This document shows positions 52,701-59,925 of a stretch of DNA of 64,000 bases, in pieces. A model generated the notes under the pieces. It ran no database searches, was not told the origin of the DNA, and worked only from the letters and a program-made list of their open reading frames with translations. The DNA is from JBBSBY01 sp038205805. Its GTDB lineage: Bacteria; Desulfobacterota; Desulfomonilia; Desulfomonilales; Desulfomonilaceae. A program made the position numbers and the translations under genes. Numbering within the stretch: position 1 is the first letter of the stretch; every line of letters starts with the position of its first letter. The stretch is from the NCBI GenBank assembly GCA_038205805.1, contig JBBRBO010000001.1, forward strand, positions 62,001-126,000, read 5' to 3'.

Positions 52701-53992
52701 AGAAGCTTCCCCTCAACGACCCGCGTGTTCGGGTAATTATGCCCGCAATGGGTCGTTTCGCCCATGAAGCCGTGGTGAAGGCCTTCCAGAAGGTCGGGAT
52801 CAACTGCTACGGTTTGCCCCCTGCCGATGAAGAAGTCCTCAAGCTGGGGAGAGGAGCCTCAAGTTGCAAGGAGTGCCTGCCGCTTCAGACCACGGTGGGC
52901 TCCATGCTGAAGTATTTTCGCGAGGACCGCCCCGAAGACGAAGTGACCGCCTACTTCATGCCTGGGGCCGGTGGACCGTGCCGATTCGGCCAGTACAATG
53001 TGTTTTCCAGGCGGCTCATTGAGCGACACAAGATCCCCAACGCCGCGGTGCTTACCCTGAACGCATCCAACGGGTACGGCGGTTTGGGCGACCGATTCAC
53101 CGTTTCCGCGTGGCGGGCCATCGTCATGGGCGATGTCATGTACGAGATTTGGTCCACCCTCTTGGCCGCGGCTCGGGACCGTGAATCCGCCATGAAGACC
53201 TTCTTCGAGGTCTGGCATTCCATTGTGGACGTGGTGCATCTTTCCTGGGGGACAATCAAGACCACGCTGAGATCCGCCGCCACCACCTTGGCGCAGATCC
53301 CCCTCAAGGCGCCGTACGCCGAGTTCCCCAAGATTTCGCTCATTGGCGAGATTTATGTGCGCAATGACCCCATCTCGCTGCAATCGCTCGTGGAAAAGAT
53401 GGCGGATCGTGGATTTGTGGTGCGCACATCCCAAACCAGTGAGTGGGTCAAGTACGTCGATTGGCTCATCAAACATGAAATCGAGGGCGAGAAGCCGGGA
53501 ATCCCCTTCTGGATTCGCCTCTTCGTGAAACGGCATTTTGACGGCAAGATCCGCAAGCTGCTCGCTCCATCGGGATTGTTTTTTTACGAGGAACTGAACG
53601 TGGACGATCTGGTGCAGGCCGGCAAGAAGTTCGTGTCCCCGAAGTTGACGGGTGAGGCTATACTCACCGTCGGCGCGGCCCTCCACGAGATCCTTCATCC
53701 AGCGTGCGGGATTATCTCCATAGGTCCGTTTGGGTGTATGCCCACCAGGGTTGCGGAATCCATCCTCAACGAGAAATTCACCACAACGGAGAAACTCGCT
53801 CTCCTTCAGACAAGGAACGGTGACTCGGCGAAGTTCGCGCCGATCCTCAGTAAGAAGCAAAACCTGCCCTTCCTCGCCATAGAAACGGATGGGAACGCCT
53901 TCCCTCAGATCATCGAAGCTCGCCTCGAGGCCTTCAGCCTCCAGGCAAAGCGTTGGCACGAGAAGATGCTGACCGCCGGCGTCGCCCACTAG
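49709..53992 (+). CDS. Large CoA-substrate enzyme activase (2-hydroxyacyl-CoA dehydratase activator family)
   Basis: A 1427-residue cytoplasmic protein combining activator and partner-like domains. ASKHA-type ATPase 1 occupies about 1-255 (CASGTGEFFLQQIGRM, Cys cluster CSVFCKSDC at 163-171). ATPase 2 is at 298-560 (TILGLDVGSTTTKGVLLR, EIGGQDAKYTYI, C426 and C466 in NEACSAGTGSFLEE and DQCAAFIGSD, the usual ligands of a cluster shared across a dimer). A Cys-rich stretch CGGGKEKCDRRC lies at 587-598. Then comes a DUF2229 domain and an HgdB-like C-terminal half (RGASSCKECLPLQ, PGAGGPCRFGQYN). Such proteins drive ATP-powered electron transfer onto a partner reductase, but the substrate here is unknown. 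ATG 49709 with AAGGGAG upstream. Confidence 0.85.
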   Translation: MEALGLCLGASTVSYVHLRRDEKNIAVLKTESITHEGNPRKVLLDILKDMPQARTIPLAVTGRKFINFVELTTIPEPEALEIAVAQTLTPDSPYRVVVSAGGETFLVYHLDEDGKIQGIQTGNKCASGTGEFFLQQIGRMNLTLGEVDDLGVSTKPHKVSGRCSVFCKSDCTHALNKGVPKDEVVAGLAKMMAGKIVELLKKLPKKSIMLIGGSSENESMVHYLSQEIEDLYIPSNATHFEAMGAAIWALDHETIPYTGADSVFKRKGSAFGYLKPLKEFRSLVRFEERPRGIPLAGDVTILGLDVGSTTTKGVLLRLSDKAILAADYLRTNGDPVGASRQVYAGLAGQIDVPVKIIGLGVTGSGRQIAGLHAMTDGVINEIIAHAAAAVHFDKDVDTIFEIGGQDAKYTYITNGVPSDYAMNEACSAGTGSFLEESAKESLGLQVTDIGRVAYTGENPPNFNDQCAAFIGSDIKNAAQEGIPVNDIVAGLVYSICMNYSNRVKGNRPVGKKVFMQGGVCYNEAIPAAMAALTGKEIVVPPEPGLMGAFGVALEVQRRLEVGLLKEQPFDLNRLAAREVIHKKSFTCGGGKEKCDRRCEVARIEIEGTTYPFGGACNRYVNLVRNVEFDKTGLDMVDYRQKLAFRDYAPPQPDAGKPVVGINRSFLVNTYFPLFNGFFKDLGYDVVLSDKSDPAGVDQQNAAFCFPVEVAHGMIADLLAKKPDILFMPHIRGVPTDSENPNTCTCVFVQGESFYLRSTFDTTAAKVLNPFVDMSRGLEQAKGAFIEVAQELGRSRDDAERAFAAGVKAQNAFKADFQAKGVEILKELDADPSALGVVLFGRPYNAFAAEAHKSIPAKFASRGIRIIPFDMLPHESQTLDDAETMYWSMGRMILKASRFVKNHPRLFGVFISNFSCGPDSFVVGYFREEMGRKPSLTLELDSHTADAGLETRIEAFLDIVNFYRELESRKVITEAKRSFQAARVISERGKAYIRTSDGEKLPLNDPRVRVIMPAMGRFAHEAVVKAFQKVGINCYGLPPADEEVLKLGRGASSCKECLPLQTTVGSMLKYFREDRPEDEVTAYFMPGAGGPCRFGQYNVFSRRLIERHKIPNAAVLTLNASNGYGGLGDRFTVSAWRAIVMGDVMYEIWSTLLAAARDRESAMKTFFEVWHSIVDVVHLSWGTIKTTLRSAATTLAQIPLKAPYAEFPKISLIGEIYVRNDPISLQSLVEKMADRGFVVRTSQTSEWVKYVDWLIKHEIEGEKPGIPFWIRLFVKRHFDGKIRKLLAPSGLFFYEELNVDDLVQAGKKFVSPKLTGEAILTVGAALHEILHPACGIISIGPFGCMPTRVAESILNEKFTTTEKLALLQTRNGDSAKFAPILSKKQNLPFLAIETDGNAFPQIIEARLEAFSLQAKRWHEKMLTAGVAH

Positions 53993-54256
53993 AAGGAGCA
54001 GGGGCTACATTCATCAGGAGCGTCTTACTATCAAGTGAGGCGCCCCTCAATCTTCCGCATTTATCACTCTACCGGCACGAATATTGTCTTGCATTTTCGG
54101 CGGATAATTCACGATGCCCCAAAAGTTGCGACTCAGTTTACCTTTGATTACGTCTTGTTTCGTGTAATGTGTTATCTGGTAATGAAGCGCCGCGATGGTG
54201 TGATGACGTAATCGACGCCCAAGCTCACAACCATAAGTAGGACCACGGTAACTAAA

Positions 54257-54991
54257 ATGCTTCTACAGTTAGAGCGCCGTATCAGGAAAGCTGTATCGTA
54301 TTTCTGAGCGACTCGGAATATTCAGGCGGATAAACAGATTGAGTCGGATGCTCGTGACCAAGGTATTCGAGGTCAGGTTACCGGCGGAAAACAAATGGAC
54401 GGCTTCATAAACATGTTTGTGGAGCTTATCAAGGAAGGTGGAATATCCGATTCCGAGATCTTTGTGCAAAAGTCCCATGTGCAGCTACCCGGCTTCTACC
54501 GTCCTACCAAGGCATGGGATTTATTGGTTGTAAAGGATGAGGAGCTTATTGCCGCGTTGGAGGCCAAGTCGCAGGTGGGACCCTCGTTCGGAAATACCTT
54601 TAACAATCGCACAGAGGAGGCCCTTGGGAGCGCAGTTTGCCTCTGGACTGCTTTTCGGGAAGGAGCCTTCAATACTACCGTTAAACCCTGGCTGGGGTAT
54701 GTTTTCTTACTTGAAGATTGTGACGGATCTCGTTCCGTGGTTTCGGTGAAAGAACCCCATTTCAACGTGTTACCCGAGTTTGTCGGGACATCCTACTTCA
54801 AACGGTACGAGCTATTCTGTCGCAAACTCGTGAGAGAGCGATATTATGACGCCGCAGCCTTTCTGATGTCGGACAAGCTAAAAGGACTCACCGGCGACTT
54901 TTCCGAACCCGCGAACGATCTCACCACAGAGCTTCTATCAAGATCCTTATCCGCTCACGTTGCGGCTTATGGGAATACGGAGAGAAACTAA
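54257..54991 (+). pseudogene. XhoI/PaeR7I-like type II restriction endonuclease, interrupted by an in-frame TGA
   Basis: The reading frame from ATG 54257 gives MLLQLERRIRKAVSYF, then TGA at 54305-54307, then ATRNIQADKQIESDARDQGI...VTGGKQMDGF in the same frame and on to the stop at 54989-54991. The part after the TGA matches XhoI/PaeR7I (PD-(D/E)xK nuclease: WDLLVVKDEELIAALEAKSQ; KSQVGPSFGNTFNNRTEEA; PHFNVLPEFVGTSYFKRYE). In the family a Trp follows the 'F' at the break, so a single TGG-to-TGA change is the simplest explanation. An internal start at ATG 54395 would give a 198-residue protein with the catalytic core but without about 46 N-terminal residues. The predicted target would be CTCGAG by homology. 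AT-richer than its neighbours. Confidence 0.75.
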
Positions 54992-55899
54992 TGTCGCAGC
55001 TGGAACAGTCTGGCAACTCCACCGTTCACAAGTTATATAGGGCGGATGCTCGCAATATGCAGTTTCTGGAGGATGAATCCGTACACCTTGTTGTAACCTC
55101 ACCTCCTTATTGGAATCTAAAAAAATACAACGACCGAGAAGGCCAATTAGGAAATGTGGAAGATTTTGAAAAATTTCTATTCGAGCTAAATAAAGTGTGG
55201 AAAGAGATTTATCGAGTTCTGACGCCGGGGGGACGTCTGGTATGCGTCGTCGGCGATGTATGCCTGTTGCGCCGAAAACACGGCAGACATGTGGTTGTGC
55301 CGCTCCATGCAGAAATCATGGTCGCATGCCGAAAGATCGGCTTTGACAATCTGAACCCCATTATTTGGCATAAGATCGCCAACGCAAACTACGAAATATC
55401 CCGCGGCGCCGGTTTTCTCGGCAAACCCTATGAACCGAACGCAATAATAAAAAATGATATCGAGTTTATCTTGATGCAGCGAAAACCCGGAGGCTATCGC
55501 AAGCCCACAAACGAGCAACGCGATCTCAGTAAGATCGCAAAAGAAGAATACGGTGAATGGTTCCGGCAAATCTGGACAATTCCCGGCGCATCCACAAAGA
55601 ATCACCCGGCGCCCTATCCACTTGAACTTGCGTATCGGCTAATTCGTATGTTTTCGTTTCAGAGAGATACGGTTCTTGATCCGTTCAGCGGTACGGGCAC
55701 TACTATGGTGGCGGCGATCAAAGCCGGTCGCAACAGCATTGGATTGGAAGTGGACGATAAGTACTGGTGTCTTGCTGCGAAGCGACTGCAAGATCAGACA
55801 GAGTCCTTGTTCTCAGACGCTCGACTTGAGTTGATAAGCGCCACGAGTGACGACTCGTGTGACATGTTTCAGAGCCTCAGCCCTTCCGTTTCCCTGTAA
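54991..55899 (+). CDS. DNA methyltransferase of the XhoI/PaeR7I-like pair
   Basis: A 302-residue beta-class DNA methyltransferase. Motif IV is TSPPYWNLKKY at about 36-46, and motif I (FSGTGTT in VLDPFSGTGTTMVAAIKAG) lies near the C-terminus, the order of the beta class. SPPY is found in both adenine-N6 and cytosine-N4 enzymes. Its pairing with an XhoI-like nuclease suggests N6-adenine in CTCGAG. The ATG overlaps the stop of the nuclease gene by one base (TAATG). The frame is intact, so methylation may outlast restriction. Confidence 0.88.
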   Translation: MSQLEQSGNSTVHKLYRADARNMQFLEDESVHLVVTSPPYWNLKKYNDREGQLGNVEDFEKFLFELNKVWKEIYRVLTPGGRLVCVVGDVCLLRRKHGRHVVVPLHAEIMVACRKIGFDNLNPIIWHKIANANYEISRGAGFLGKPYEPNAIIKNDIEFILMQRKPGGYRKPTNEQRDLSKIAKEEYGEWFRQIWTIPGASTKNHPAPYPLELAYRLIRMFSFQRDTVLDPFSGTGTTMVAAIKAGRNSIGLEVDDKYWCLAAKRLQDQTESLFSDARLELISATSDDSCDMFQSLSPSVSL

Positions 55900-55942
55900 A
55901 TTGTCTTGACAAATGCTTAACTCTCTATGATTTTAATGCACT

Positions 55943-56320
55943 ATGACCAACACTTCCCCCACAACCAGAAAAGGGCGTCTCGCCGAAGCCCTTGCGGCAA
56001 GAGTGCTCGAGGAGCAGGGTTACATCATCGAGTTCACCAACTTCAGGTGTAGATTCGGGGAGATCGACATCATCGCATCTCATGGGGAGGAAATTGTTTT
56101 CATCGAAGTGCGGTCCGGGACCCTCCGGGCCAAGATCGATCCCATCTACTCTATTGACCGCCACAAACAACGAAAAATAGCCCGTACAGCGGAATACTGG
56201 TTCCGAGAACATGAATTGGACCTTCGGCCGGCGCGCTTCGACGTGGTAATTGTGCGTCGGGGAAATCCTCCCGTGATCGAGATCACACCCAACGCCTTTA
56301 ACCTGAACGATCTCGTGTGA
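55943..56320 (+). CDS. YraN-family (UPF0102) nuclease-like protein
   Basis: A 125-residue protein with the YraN core: KGRLAEALAARVLEEQGYII, then GEIDIIASHGEEIVFIEVRSG, the PD-(D/E)xK-like motif (Asp in GEID, then ExR), and KQRKIARTAEYW. Function is not settled; related proteins are thought to be endonucleases. It lies 43 bp after the methyltransferase, probably as a separate gene that predates the restriction system. Confidence 0.85.
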   Translation: MTNTSPTTRKGRLAEALAARVLEEQGYIIEFTNFRCRFGEIDIIASHGEEIVFIEVRSGTLRAKIDPIYSIDRHKQRKIARTAEYWFREHELDLRPARFDVVIVRRGNPPVIEITPNAFNLNDLV

Positions 56321-56467
56321 ACGTGATTCGCAGTTAAAAGAGCGAAGATCGGAGAACCCCATTTGCAAGGCGGCTTGCGCTCATCTCCTTCAAGGGAACT
56401 GCCATCTTTGCGGAAGCAAAGTATCTTCTACGTGAAATGCTTGTTTCAGCCACAGGATAAAGTGTTC

Positions 56468-56685
56468 TACCGATGTGCTTTCAAAAACATAATGTCGGTC
56501 GAGCTTTTTGCGAATAAGGGTTTTTCGACCTCTTTCTAAAAATTGTGACAATCGCCTAAAGCGGCTATTTCTACATGAGAAAATCCGGTTTAGGCAACTG
56601 CAAAAGTTTTTGGAGAGAGGCTCAGGGAGAAGCCTTCCAGCGCGAAGGTTCTCCCCATTGTTACTCTTTTGATTGCGCATTGGTG
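56468..56685 (-). repeat. Interspersed inverted-repeat element, copy J
   Basis: Full-length reversed copy. The right end TACCGATGTGCTTTC starts at 56468, and the left end ...GCGCATTGGTG finishes next to the gnd stop (56686). The left hairpin (GAAGCCTTCC...GAAGGTTCTCCCC) is partly decayed. Confidence 0.88.
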
Positions 56686-57636
56686 TTACAACTTGAATAT
56701 CCTGCTGGTCTTACGCTCGTTTTGGATATACTCGTCCGGGCCGAAGGGGTGGCCGCCGAAACCGTGGCGCATGAGGGCAATGGCTCGGTACGTGTCCTTG
56801 CCTGCCCCGCGTGAGGCGAACAGCTCCATAACCGACTGCGAAATCACCGGGATGGGGATTTCCTTCTTGACGGCTTCCATAACCAGCCAGTTGACTTCGC
56901 CGGTGTCCTCGATGTAGGGCTGGATGTCCTCGAATGTGTCCTTCTTCAGGCCCTCGGCCATGAGGTCCACGAGCAAACCTCGAACAATCGACCCGTGCCG
57001 CCAATTCTCGAAGACCGCGGCAAGGTCCAGCTTGAAGTCCCCGCCGGTCAGGAGCGACATGCCTTCGCCGATGGCCTGCAACATGCCGAACTCGATGCCG
57101 TTATGCACAAGCTTGACGAAATGGCCGCTCCCCGGAGCGCCGGTGTAGACGAATCCACCAGGCACGGCGAGCTTCTTGAGCAGCGGTTCGACAATCTTCA
57201 CGCCTTCTTCTGGTCCGCCCACCATAAAGCAAGCGCCGTTACGCGCGCCGTCCAGACCGCCGCTTGTCCCGGTGTCCAGGTAATAGATTCCGTTCTGCGC
57301 CACCTCTTTCTCTCGGCGCATGGAGTCACGGAAAAAAGAATTGCCTCCGTCCATGATAACGTCGCCTTGGGAGAAGCGGGGCAGCAGCTTACCCAGCACA
57401 TTATCAATGGTGGAGCCGGCCGGCAGCGACAAATAAACCACCCGAGGTGACCTTAGCGCCGCAGTGAATTCGTCGTAGTCACCTGTAGTTTCAACGCCCT
57501 GTTTCTCCAGCTCCGGCTTTTTGTGCAGGGCCGTGCCGATTACGGGTATGCCTTTGTCCACGCATTGGAGCGCCAAATTTGCGCCCATCTTACCGAGCCC
57601 AACGATTCCCAATTGTCTGTCCGCTTCACGTGTCAT
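56686..57636 (-). CDS. gnd: 6-phosphogluconate dehydrogenase, decarboxylating (short form)
   Basis: A 316-residue enzyme of the GntZ/YqeC short type producing ribulose-5-phosphate. N-terminal Rossmann domain GIVGLGKMGANLALQ, VIMDGGNSFFRDSM (substrate region), GTSGGLDGARNGACFMVGG, and the catalytic Lys in HFVKLVHNGIEFGMLQ. The C-terminal all-helical domain is present; the total length is much shorter than the 470-residue E. coli form, as usual for this type. The stop touches repeat copy J. Confidence 0.94.
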   Translation of the reverse strand: MTREADRQLGIVGLGKMGANLALQCVDKGIPVIGTALHKKPELEKQGVETTGDYDEFTAALRSPRVVYLSLPAGSTIDNVLGKLLPRFSQGDVIMDGGNSFFRDSMRREKEVAQNGIYYLDTGTSGGLDGARNGACFMVGGPEEGVKIVEPLLKKLAVPGGFVYTGAPGSGHFVKLVHNGIEFGMLQAIGEGMSLLTGGDFKLDLAAVFENWRHGSIVRGLLVDLMAEGLKKDTFEDIQPYIEDTGEVNWLVMEAVKKEIPIPVISQSVMELFASRGAGKDTYRAIALMRHGFGGHPFGPDEYIQNERKTSRIFKL

Positions 57637-57820
57637 ACGATCTTCTCCTTATCAATAATAGCGGTTCACCGGGTTTGTGGCGATTTGCACCGGTGAACCG
57701 TCGGAGACACTTATCTCCCTCTTGAGCCAAAACGTTAGTAATTGCGAGTGGTGTCTCCTTGCAAGCGCCAACATGGAAAACTAGAGGCAATTACTCCCGC
57801 TTCCGTTTACCACTTTCGAA

Positions 57821-57910
57821 TACCGAGGTGCTTTCACAAAAGTAAGACGGCGGAGCTTTTGTTGCAAAAGAGGTTCTCCCTGATGTTCCTTCTTTGATTA
57901 AACATCGGTA
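57821..57910 (-). repeat. Interspersed element, copy K: 90-bp internally deleted form
   Basis: Has both ends, TACCGAGGTGCTTTCACAAA at 57821 and ATTAAACATCGGTA at 57910, but lacks the central hairpin and most of the middle. The left end lies 10 bp behind the stop of the cyclase-family gene. Confidence 0.8.
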
Positions 57911-57920
57911 TAACACTCGT

Positions 57921-58562
57921 CTATGTAGTCCAATCCATATCCTCAATGAGGATGCACCTTGCCGGCGCGCCGTCGCTACCCTTGAGCTTGATCGGCAAAC
58001 ATGCAAGCGTGTAGCGGCCGGCTGCGATGTCGCTCAGGTTCAGGCCCTCGACGATGGCCACTTTAGCTTTCAGCAGCTCCCTGTGAGTGGGTCCGCCTTC
58101 CTTGAACGGCCCGATGGAGAGATAGTCTATTCCCACAAGCTCCACATTTCTCTCCACCAGCCATTGGGCGCCGTCCTCGGTGACCGCGGTATACTCCGGC
58201 TCGAACGTGCCTGTCTTCCAAAGAGCCGAGTTATCCGTGCGGAAGAGTATTCTTCGGGCGCCCTCCGGGATGTCAAGATCCCGCAACACCGCGGCGGACA
58301 GCTCCTTATGACCCCTGGCGTCCACTACGAGGACCGGCCCCACCAGCCGCCTCAGATCCAATTTGTCTATGCCCTCGGCGCCTGGGATGAAGTGGACCGG
58401 GGCATCCACATGCGTGCCGGTGTGCACTCCGAGCCGCAGCTCGCTCACATTGGCGTCATCGCCTTTGGAGATGGATTCCGCCCGTGCGAGATGAATGGTC
58501 GGATCACCTGGGTAGGTAATGAGATCATCGGAAATTGTAACGCTCACATCGTGTAGTTTCAC
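57921..58562 (-). CDS. Cyclase-family metal hydrolase (kynurenine-formamidase-like)
   Basis: A 213-residue protein of the putative cyclase family. The zinc-binding motif HTGTHVDAPVHFIPG is clear, with GIDYLSIGPF and GRYTLACLPIKLKGSDGAPAR in the C-terminal half. Relatives include arylformamidases and isatin hydrolases; the substrate here is unknown. The start is GTG 58562 with AGAGGAG upstream, preferred over the TTG at 58589. Stand-alone. Confidence 0.85.
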   Translation of the reverse strand: MKLHDVSVTISDDLITYPGDPTIHLARAESISKGDDANVSELRLGVHTGTHVDAPVHFIPGAEGIDKLDLRRLVGPVLVVDARGHKELSAAVLRDLDIPEGARRILFRTDNSALWKTGTFEPEYTAVTEDGAQWLVERNVELVGIDYLSIGPFKEGGPTHRELLKAKVAIVEGLNLSDIAAGRYTLACLPIKLKGSDGAPARCILIEDMDWTT

Positions 58563-59245
58563 GCTTGAGGCTCCTCTCTTACTTGACAAAAGTTCAGAAC
58601 AGTCAAAGGCGCCGACCTCGAAAATTGTCGCCTAATACCTCTCCGAGTGGCTCTATATGGGAAAAAACTTTTTTGGGTTGACAGAGCTGACACCCTTTGA
58701 GATACTTTAAATAAGAGAACGACGCCTTCCTTATCCCGTGTGTTTGGGCGCCCCCCAAGCGGGCGGATACCGCATTTCCTAAGTTAAGGGTGCGGTTGTC
58801 TTCCTTGTTCCATCCATAATGGTTCATTGAACGTGTAATGATTGCGCCGCTGAAAGTAGGTGTCATGGTTTGACGTAGTCGGGGATTCCATGAACGGCTG
58901 CTCCAATCGGCTTTGTACGACCATGCGGTAGAGCCTTTTATTTGATGGGTCTTCCGGATGTCGGCTTCGGTAACCCGAAGCGATGCCACATCCATTACGG
59001 CCTGACTTCAGATTACCTCATTGGACTCACCTACGCCACACGTCGGCGGGATGATTCACCGAACGTGAAGAGTCAAGCGATGCAGCGCGCCTCTATGCTC
59101 AACGAGTGGTGAGGGTATATCTCCCTTCCAGGCCAAGCCGCCGGGATGCTAAGCTGTTGCATGGCCACCGGTGAAAGGTCATTTTGTGTAGTAACTGTTC
59201 ACCGGAAAACGTACACCTTTTAGGATTCAAGTGGGTAGTTTCTGA
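58563..59245. other. Long interval between the cyclase gene and repeat copy L
   Basis: About 680 bases. The minus frame 58603-58995 (130 codons) has no recognisable family. No promoter, RNA gene or repeat stands out, so I cannot assign it. Confidence 0.4.
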
Positions 59246-59464
59246 TACCGATGTGCTTTCAAAAAAGTGATACCGGAGGACCTTTTTTTGCAAAGCAGGT
59301 TTTTCCGACCTCTTCTAAGGAGTTTATGATAATCGCCGAAAGCGGCATTTTATCCTTGAGCAAAGCCGCTTTCGGCGGTTGCAAAAATTTTTGGACAGGG
59401 GTTTGGGGAGAATACTTCTTTCAAGAAGGTTCCCCGCAATCACTTCTCTGATTATGTATTGGTA
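59246..59464 (-). repeat. Interspersed inverted-repeat element, copy L
   Basis: Full-length reversed copy, TACCGATGTGCTTTC at 59246 to TATGTATTGGTA at 59464. It sits 130 bp upstream of rpsO. Left hairpin and central hairpin are both recognisable. Confidence 0.9.
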
Positions 59465-59593
59465 TGAGAGGCGCCCGTTACGCATCCCAGGAAAAATGCA
59501 CACCTGTTGTTTACTTCGGCAAAAGCGTGTGATAATTGTATTCAATTGGGCTGCGCGAGCCGAAAATAAAATGCCGCAGGAGGATATAGGAAC

Positions 59594-59863
59594 TTGGCAT
59601 TCCTCACCGACCAGAAACAAGGAATCATCGAAAAGCACCGTAAACACGAAACAGACACAGGATCACCTGAGGTTCAAATAGCGCTTCTCAGTGGACGTAT
59701 CACATATTTGACCGAGCATTTTAAAACCCATAAGAAGGATCATCATTCCAGACGCGGGCTGCTCAAACTGGTTGGTCAACGGAGAAGATTGCTGGATTAT
59801 CTAAAATCCAAGAGTGTTGATAGGTATAAGAGTATCATTACTGAACTGGGCATACGCAGATAG
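59594..59863 (+). CDS. rpsO: Ribosomal protein S15
   Basis: An 89-residue 30S protein binding the central domain of 16S rRNA. ETDTGSPEVQIALLSGRI, HKKDHHSRRGLLKLVGQRR and LDYLKSKSVDRYKSII are the family blocks. The start is TTG 59594 (AFLTDQKQGII matches the usual ALTxEKK), with AGGAGG 12-17 bases upstream. It is followed 62 bp later by pnp, the classical rpsO-pnp order. Confidence 0.96.
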   Translation: MAFLTDQKQGIIEKHRKHETDTGSPEVQIALLSGRITYLTEHFKTHKKDHHSRRGLLKLVGQRRRLLDYLKSKSVDRYKSIITELGIRR

Positions 59864-59882
59864 GCTCATGATCACCCTGAAG

Positions 59883-59904
59883 AGACCCGGATAAGTAGGG
59901 GTCT
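59883..59904 (+). promoter_or_regulatory. Hairpin between rpsO and pnp
   Basis: AGACCC, loop GGATAAGTAG, GGGTCT. It is at the position where E. coli has an RNase III-cut stem controlling pnp autoregulation; the same role here is inference. Confidence 0.45.
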
Positions 59905-59925
59905 AGAAAAAGGATTTTTGAAATT

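Noticed and set aside
54305..54307. UGA read as Trp or selenocysteine in the nuclease gene
   Set aside because: TGA is used as the ordinary stop for many genes here (ftsI, mraY, murC, murB), and no SECIS-like stem was seen.
58603..58995. 130-residue minus-strand frame
   Set aside because: No family resemblance and no convincing start signal, although the interval is otherwise empty.
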